Shown: positions 5,556 to 8,611 of the stretch, one piece after another
How positions within the stretch are numbered: position 1 is the first letter of the stretch
How the letters are laid out: every line of letters starts with the position of its first letter
Assembly (NCBI GenBank): GCA_027083995.1
Contig: JALWME010000273.1
Span: forward strand, 1 to 8,611
Source of the DNA: Sulfurovum sp.
Lineage (GTDB): Bacteria > Campylobacterota > Campylobacteria > Campylobacterales > Sulfurovaceae
DNA: 8,611 nucleotides
Reading direction: 5' to 3'
The notes under the pieces: generated by a model
The model's database searches: none
What the model was told of the DNA's origin: nothing
Seen by the model: the letters and a program-made list of their open reading frames with translations, nothing else
Translations under genes and position numbers: made by a program

Positions 5556-6443
5556 ATGAATTTAAATTCTCCTATAGAAAAATATATTTTTGAAGGTCAC
5601 TCTTTTTATTTGAAAAGAGATGACCTTCTTCATCCAGACTTCTCTGGAAACAAAGCCCGTAAATTTCACTACTTCTTAGAAAATGATTTTCCAGATATTA
5701 ACAAAATAGTTTCCTATGGTTCTGCACAGTCTAATAGCATGTATTCACTCTCTGTACTTACGAAAATGAAGGGGTGGGAGTTTGAGTATTATGTGGAGCA
5801 TATTGCAGAGTATTTGAAAGATAATCCTCATGGGAATTATAAAGGAGCAATTGAAAATGGGATGGTTCTTAGTGAGCAACTAGCAGTGAGCAGTGAGCAG
5901 TTTGGGGGGAGTGTGCTTTTTGTTGAAGAAGGTGGACGACAAAAAGAAGCAGAGTATGGTCTTAGACTTTTAGCTCAAGAGATTAATGACTGGCAAAAAG
6001 AACAGAATATTAAAGAGCTCAATATCTTTCTACCATCAGGTACAGGAACTACAGCACTTTTTTTGCAAAAAACACTGCTCACTGCTCACTGTTCACTGCT
6101 CACTCGTGTTTACACGAATCCTTGTGTGGGTGATAGTGACTATCTAAAAAAACAGTTTTTAGAACTTGAAGAGGACGAAAACTATCATCCAACTATTTTG
6201 TCTTTAGAGAAAAAACACCATTTTGGAAAACTTTATAGAGAAAATTACAAAATTTGGCTAAAATTACAGCAACAAACGGGAGTGGTCTTTGACCTCCTTT
6301 ATGACCCACTGGGATGGCGTACTTTGCTTGCTCACCCTGAGGTGATGGCTAAGCCTACACTCTACATACACCAAGGTGGTGTGTTGGGCAATGAGAGTAT
6401 GCTCCCAAGGTACGAACGTAAGTACCCAGAATTCAAATCGTAG
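5556..6443 (+). CDS. PLP-dependent ACC deaminase/D-cysteine desulfhydrase-like enzyme
   Basis: Fold-type II PLP enzyme related to 1-aminocyclopropane-1-carboxylate deaminase and D-cysteine desulfhydrase. Numbering from the ATG at 5556 (295 aa), YLKRDDLLHPDFSGNKARK contains the PLP lysine K33 in SGNKARK. YGSAQSNS (about 54-61) matches the substrate-binding G-x-Q-S-N motif, and LPSGTGTT (about 159-166) is the glycine-rich PLP phosphate loop. YIHQGGVLGN near the C-terminus fits the family. The true substrate cannot be read from sequence; these genes are often called ACC deaminase without evidence. Two stretches, about residues 105-115 and 174-183, are encoded by heptamer repeats in opposite orientation and are probably repeat-derived surface insertions; the frame remains open through both. 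The start at 5541 would add five residues. The TAG stop lies in the GTAG foot of a REP-like element before hisD. Confidence 0.82.
   Translation: MNLNSPIEKYIFEGHSFYLKRDDLLHPDFSGNKARKFHYFLENDFPDINKIVSYGSAQSNSMYSLSVLTKMKGWEFEYYVEHIAEYLKDNPHGNYKGAIENGMVLSEQLAVSSEQFGGSVLFVEEGGRQKEAEYGLRLLAQEINDWQKEQNIKELNIFLPSGTGTTALFLQKTLLTAHCSLLTRVYTNPCVGDSDYLKKQFLELEEDENYHPTILSLEKKHHFGKLYRENYKIWLKLQQQTGVVFDLLYDPLGWRTLLAHPEVMAKPTLYIHQGGVLGNESMLPRYERKYPEFKS
5871..5903 (+). repeat. Heptamer repeat array (AGTGAGC) inside a coding sequence
   Basis: Consecutive 7-base units run AGTGAGC, AACTAGC, AGTGAGC, AGTGAGC, then a partial AGTTT. They encode SEQLAVSSEQ in the deaminase-like gene. The array is the left half of an inverted pair with 6074-6104. 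Confidence 0.8.
6074..6104 (-). repeat. Inverted copy of the heptamer array inside the same gene
   Basis: Units GCTCACT, GCTCACT, GTTCACT, GCTCACT (6077-6104) are the reverse complement of the AGTGAGC units upstream. The reverse complement of 6074-6104 matches 5871-5901 at 27 of 31 positions by hand alignment. They encode LLTAHCSLLT. Confidence 0.8.
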
Positions 6444-6463
6444 GGTGGGCATTCTTGCCCACC
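6440..6463 (+). repeat. Single REP-like element between the deaminase-like gene and hisD
   Basis: GTAG (6440-6443) is followed by the hairpin GGTGGGCATTCTTGCCCACC (6444-6463), which has an 8-bp perfect stem and a 4-base loop. It has the same GTAG-GGTGG...CCACC design as the pair at 1231-1283, differing in the stem tip and loop. The TAG of GTAG is the stop codon of the upstream gene. The element ends five bases before the AGGA ribosome-binding site of hisD, so it could attenuate or shield the junction of the two genes. Confidence 0.75.
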
Positions 6464-6478
6464 AAATAGGACAACAAG

Positions 6479-7774
6479 ATGAAAATATTTTACAGCAGTG
6501 ATGACACTTTTGAAGCGAACTTCAATGAACTTTTAGAACGTGGGAAGATGGACATAGAGGGTGTAACAAACATCGTCTCTGGTCTGCTTAAAGAGATACA
6601 AAGAGAAGGAAACACTGCACTTAAAGCACAGATAGCCAAGTTTGACAGATGGGAGCCTAAGAGTGATGCTGAACTTCTTGTAAGTACAGAGGATATGGCT
6701 AAAGCTTATGAAAACATAGACCCAACACTGCGTGATGCTCTACACCTTGCGTATGATAGAATCGAATCTTATCACCAAAAACTTATGCCAAAAACATGGA
6801 TGGACAAAGAAGCCAACGGAACCATACTAGGACAAAAAGTCACAGCTGTTGACCGTGCAGGGCTCTACATCCCTGGTGGAAAAGCAGCCTACCCAAGCTC
6901 ACTTCTTATGAACGTTATCCCTGCACAAGTGGCAGGTGTAGAAGAGATAGTCGTTTGTACCCCAGCACCAGATAATGAGCTCAATGAGCTGTTACTCGCT
7001 GCATGTCATCTCTGTAAAGTCACACAAGTTTACAGAGTAGGTGGTGCCTCTGCTATAGGTGCGATGGCGTATGGAACGGAGACTATCCCAAAAGTAGATG
7101 TCATCACGGGGCCGGGAAACATATTTGTGGCAACAGCAAAAAAGTTAGTCTACGGAGAAGTAAACATAGACATGATAGCAGGTCCCTCTGAGATAGGTAT
7201 CTTAGCAGATGAGAGTGCAAGAGAAGATTATGTAGCCATAGACTTACTTAGTCAAGCAGAACACGATGAGATGGCAAGTTCTATTCTCATCACTACTGAT
7301 GGTGAACTTGCTAACAGAGTAAGTGATAAAGTAGAAGAATTCCTTGGCACACTAAGTCGTGAAGAGATAGCTAGAAAGTCTATAGAAGAGCGTGGGGCGA
7401 TTATCGTTACAGCCGATATGGATGAGGCGATTGAGCTTATGAACGAGATAGCACCAGAACACTTGGAAGTCATCACAAAAGACCCTATGGCATTGCTAGA
7501 GAGCATTAAACATGCAGGAGCCATCTTCTTAGGAGAAAATACACCTGAGCCTATAGGTGACTACGTAGCAGGCCCTAACCATACACTACCAACTGGTGGA
7601 ACAGCAAAATTCTATTCGCCGTTGTCTGTAGATAACTTCTTGAAGAAATCGTCTATTATCTCTATGTCTAAGCAAGGGATGCAAGAGATAGGCGAACAGT
7701 GTGCGTTGATAGCCAATACTGAGGGGTTGACGGCACATGAAGAGAGTGTTCGGATTAGACTAAGAAGATATTAA
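6479..7774 (+). CDS. hisD: Histidinol dehydrogenase
   Basis: Catalyses the last two steps of histidine biosynthesis, oxidising L-histidinol to L-histidine with two NAD+. Its 431 aa match the usual length (E. coli 434). Zinc ligands Q259 and H262 (LLSQAEHDE), D361 (IGDYVAGPNH) and H420 (LTAHEE) are all present, as is the catalytic pair E327/H328 in IAPEHLEV. The HisD signature region runs from VDVITGPGNIFVATAKK through NIDMIAGPSEIGILAD (about 207-244). AGGA at 6468-6471 precedes the ATG by seven bases. No other his gene is in the window, so hisD is not part of a compact his operon here. It lies 35 bases after the deaminase-like gene, across a REP-like hairpin, and could be co-transcribed with it. 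Confidence 0.98.
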   Translation: MKIFYSSDDTFEANFNELLERGKMDIEGVTNIVSGLLKEIQREGNTALKAQIAKFDRWEPKSDAELLVSTEDMAKAYENIDPTLRDALHLAYDRIESYHQKLMPKTWMDKEANGTILGQKVTAVDRAGLYIPGGKAAYPSSLLMNVIPAQVAGVEEIVVCTPAPDNELNELLLAACHLCKVTQVYRVGGASAIGAMAYGTETIPKVDVITGPGNIFVATAKKLVYGEVNIDMIAGPSEIGILADESAREDYVAIDLLSQAEHDEMASSILITTDGELANRVSDKVEEFLGTLSREEIARKSIEERGAIIVTADMDEAIELMNEIAPEHLEVITKDPMALLESIKHAGAIFLGENTPEPIGDYVAGPNHTLPTGGTAKFYSPLSVDNFLKKSSIISMSKQGMQEIGEQCALIANTEGLTAHEESVRIRLRRY

Positions 7775-7778
7775 GGAA

Positions 7779-7819
7779 GAGAGAGAGAGATAATATTTGT
7801 ACTGAAATTAATATTTCAG
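7779..7819 (+). other. (GA)6 tract and A/T-rich hairpin between hisD and the small secreted protein gene
   Basis: A (GA)6 dinucleotide run occupies 7779-7790. It is followed by CTGAAAT (7802-7808) and ATTTCAG (7813-7819), a 7-bp stem with loop TAAT, then AATTTTT. The stem plus a short T-run could be a weak intrinsic terminator for hisD. No clear -10 box for the downstream pair was seen. Confidence 0.35.
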
Positions 7820-7842
7820 AATTTTTAAAAAGGTTATTTAAA

Positions 7843-8100
7843 ATGAAATTATCAAGTGTGTTATCAATAGTGAGCTTAGTCGTATTATTCACAGTATCAG
7901 CAAGTGCAGCAAAATGGGAATGTAAATCTTCTTGTAATATTCAACTGATTAGTGCGAAAAGTGGGCCAGATAGAGTTACAGGTATAGGAACAGGAAAAAA
8001 TGAACCAGAAGCATGTAAAAATGCAAAAAGGGATGCTACGCAAAAAGCACCTAGAGGTACATACGCTAGACATTGTCAGTGTAAATGTAAAAAGAAATAG
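7843..8100 (+). CDS. Small secreted cysteine-rich cationic protein, unknown function
   Basis: Not recognised. The 85-aa product has a textbook signal peptide: MK, a hydrophobic core, then VSASA-A with cleavage near residue 22. The mature part of about 63 residues has six cysteines (C27, C31, C58, C78, C80, C82), an even number compatible with three disulfides or a metal site, the last three in a dense HCQCKCKKK end. It carries 15 Lys/Arg against 5 acidic residues. The middle segment GIGTGKNEPEACKNAKRDA suggests a conserved helix flanked by cysteine-bearing ends. AAGG (7830-7833) nine bases before the ATG supports the start. The next gene's ribosome-binding site overlaps this stop codon, so the two are co-expressed. 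Candidate roles include a small periplasmic or extracellular effector, or a metal-binding protein; none can be chosen from sequence. Confidence 0.75.
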   Translation: MKLSSVLSIVSLVVLFTVSASAAKWECKSSCNIQLISAKSGPDRVTGIGTGKNEPEACKNAKRDATQKAPRGTYARHCQCKCKKK

Positions 8101-8108
8101 GAGTAAAT

Positions 8109-8402
8109 ATGTTAAATTATAATGAAATTGTTAAAACAATAGAACTAGAACCAATAACTGTTAAAGATGGCGAAGAACTAAAATTCAGAATTGAAATTTT
8201 AAAATATAATAATCAATATAAATCTCAATTATGGAGAGTAGAAACATATCGTATTGCTTCTGCTTTTGGAAATAATAATATTAGTGATGAAGAATGTTTG
8301 ATAAAAGATAGTTTGTTTCTCGAAAATATAAATGAAGAAACAATTGAAAATTGTGTACTTAAATCACTTCAAAATATTGAAGATAAACTTTTAACTGTAT
8401 AA
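8109..8402 (+). CDS. Small acidic protein of unknown function
   Basis: Not recognised. The 97-aa product has no signal peptide or membrane segment and is predicted cytosolic. It is acidic (18 Asp/Glu, 11 Lys/Arg), with beta-like alternating segments in the first half (FRIEILKYNN, SQLWRVETYRIASAF) and a helical, acidic C-terminal half (NINEETIENCVLKSLQNIEDKLL). A strong AGGAG at 8099-8103 overlaps the TAG stop of the secreted cysteine-rich protein and lies five bases before the ATG, so translation is probably coupled. It is visibly AT-richer than hisD or fba. A cognate or immunity partner for the upstream protein is one possibility but rests only on adjacency and opposite charge. Confidence 0.65.
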   Translation: MLNYNEIVKTIELEPITVKDGEELKFRIEILKYNNQYKSQLWRVETYRIASAFGNNNISDEECLIKDSLFLENINEETIENCVLKSLQNIEDKLLTV

Positions 8403-8405
8403 ACT

Positions 8406-8484
8406 TTTTCCTCGTTCCCACGTTGTATAGCAGTATGGGAACTAGTTAATATATCTTTTTTCTCGTTTTCCTCGTCCCCACGTT
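8406..8484 (+). repeat. Two 19-bp direct repeats 60 bp apart, first copy with hairpin
   Basis: TTTTCCTCGTTCCCACGTT (8406-8424) and TTTTCCTCGTCCCCACGTT (8466-8484) match at 18 of 19 positions and start exactly 60 bp apart. In the first copy GTTCCCA (8414-8420) pairs with TGGGAAC (8436-8442) across 15 bases, extendable with one mismatch to CT/AG. The second copy's right arm has decayed. This has the look of a small dispersed intergenic repeat. The remaining non-coding sequence from 8485 to 8577 shows nothing I can name. Confidence 0.6.
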
Positions 8485-8577
8485 ATGAGACTGTGCAAGA
8501 ACATTCTTAAAGCAGTCTAAAAGTTAAGCCTATCCTCTAAATATAGCCGATAAATCATCTATCTAAGACCCTAAAAA

Positions 8578-8586
8578 TGCTATAAT
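8578..8586 (+). promoter_or_regulatory. Extended -10 promoter reading off the right edge
   Basis: TGCTATAAT is a perfect extended -10 (TGn plus TATAAT), with a purine 8 bases downstream of the box as a plausible start near 8594. No good -35 hexamer is visible, as is usual for sigma-70 promoters of this phylum. The transcribed gene is beyond the window. Confidence 0.5.
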
Positions 8587-8611
8587 GTCACTATAAAATA
8601 CCTATATACAG

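Noticed and set aside
5871..6104. CRISPR-like array
   Set aside because: The repeats are 7-base tandem units without spacers, in two opposite orientations within a coding sequence, with no cas gene nearby.
7252..7524. Minus-strand 90-codon frame inside hisD
   Set aside because: It is fully contained in a highly conserved enzyme gene, with Ser/Ile/Ala-rich content and no supporting motif.
8403..8611. tRNA or other stable RNA gene
   Set aside because: No cloverleaf, T-loop (GTTCRANNC) or CCA-type end was found. The GTTCCCAC segment belongs to the direct repeats.

Overview
The window looks like a low-GC, chromosomal, housekeeping-rich stretch from the Campylobacterota (Epsilonproteobacteria), probably a free-living Sulfurovum/Sulfurimonas-type organism rather than a host-adapted Campylobacter or Helicobacter. 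The main clue is a Peb4/Cbf2-type periplasmic peptidyl-prolyl isomerase gene lying upstream of a class II fructose-bisphosphate aldolase gene. I know this neighbourhood from Campylobacter and Helicobacter (peb4/HP0175 next to fba). Genus assignment is inference; no marker gene is present.

Layout. (1) Positions 1-1930 hold a 5'-truncated PepD-like M20 dipeptidase on + and an endonuclease III gene (nth) on -, converging on a perfect 20-bp inverted repeat. (2) Positions 2047-5397 form an apparent operon: a SurA/Peb4-type PPIase chaperone, two further exported proteins that look like the chaperone parts of SurA/Peb4 without the parvulin domain, then fba. The middle two genes overlap by one base. 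(3) Positions 5398-5555 contain no gene but hold three nested or adjacent inverted repeats. (4) Positions 5556-6443 encode a PLP-dependent ACC deaminase/D-cysteine desulfhydrase-like enzyme carrying two in-frame arrays of a 7-bp repeat in opposite orientation. Its stop codon lies inside a REP-like element that separates it from hisD (6479-7774). (5) Positions 7843-8402 are a two-gene unit of unknown function: a small secreted, cysteine-rich, cationic protein and a small acidic, probably cytosolic protein. (6) The last ~200 bp are non-coding, with two copies of a 19-bp direct repeat 60 bp apart and a strong extended -10 promoter reading off the right edge.

Two themes stand out. The first is a family of periplasmic chaperone paralogs: a full PPIase version, a version with a duplicated N-terminal unit and no PPIase domain, and a minimal, very lysine-rich version, all encoded side by side. 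The second is a high density of small dispersed-repeat-like elements at gene ends: GTAG-footed hairpins resembling REP sequences, heptamer arrays and palindromes. Two of the GTAG tetranucleotides supply the stop codon of the adjacent gene. No transposase, phage gene, CRISPR array, tRNA or rRNA was recognised.
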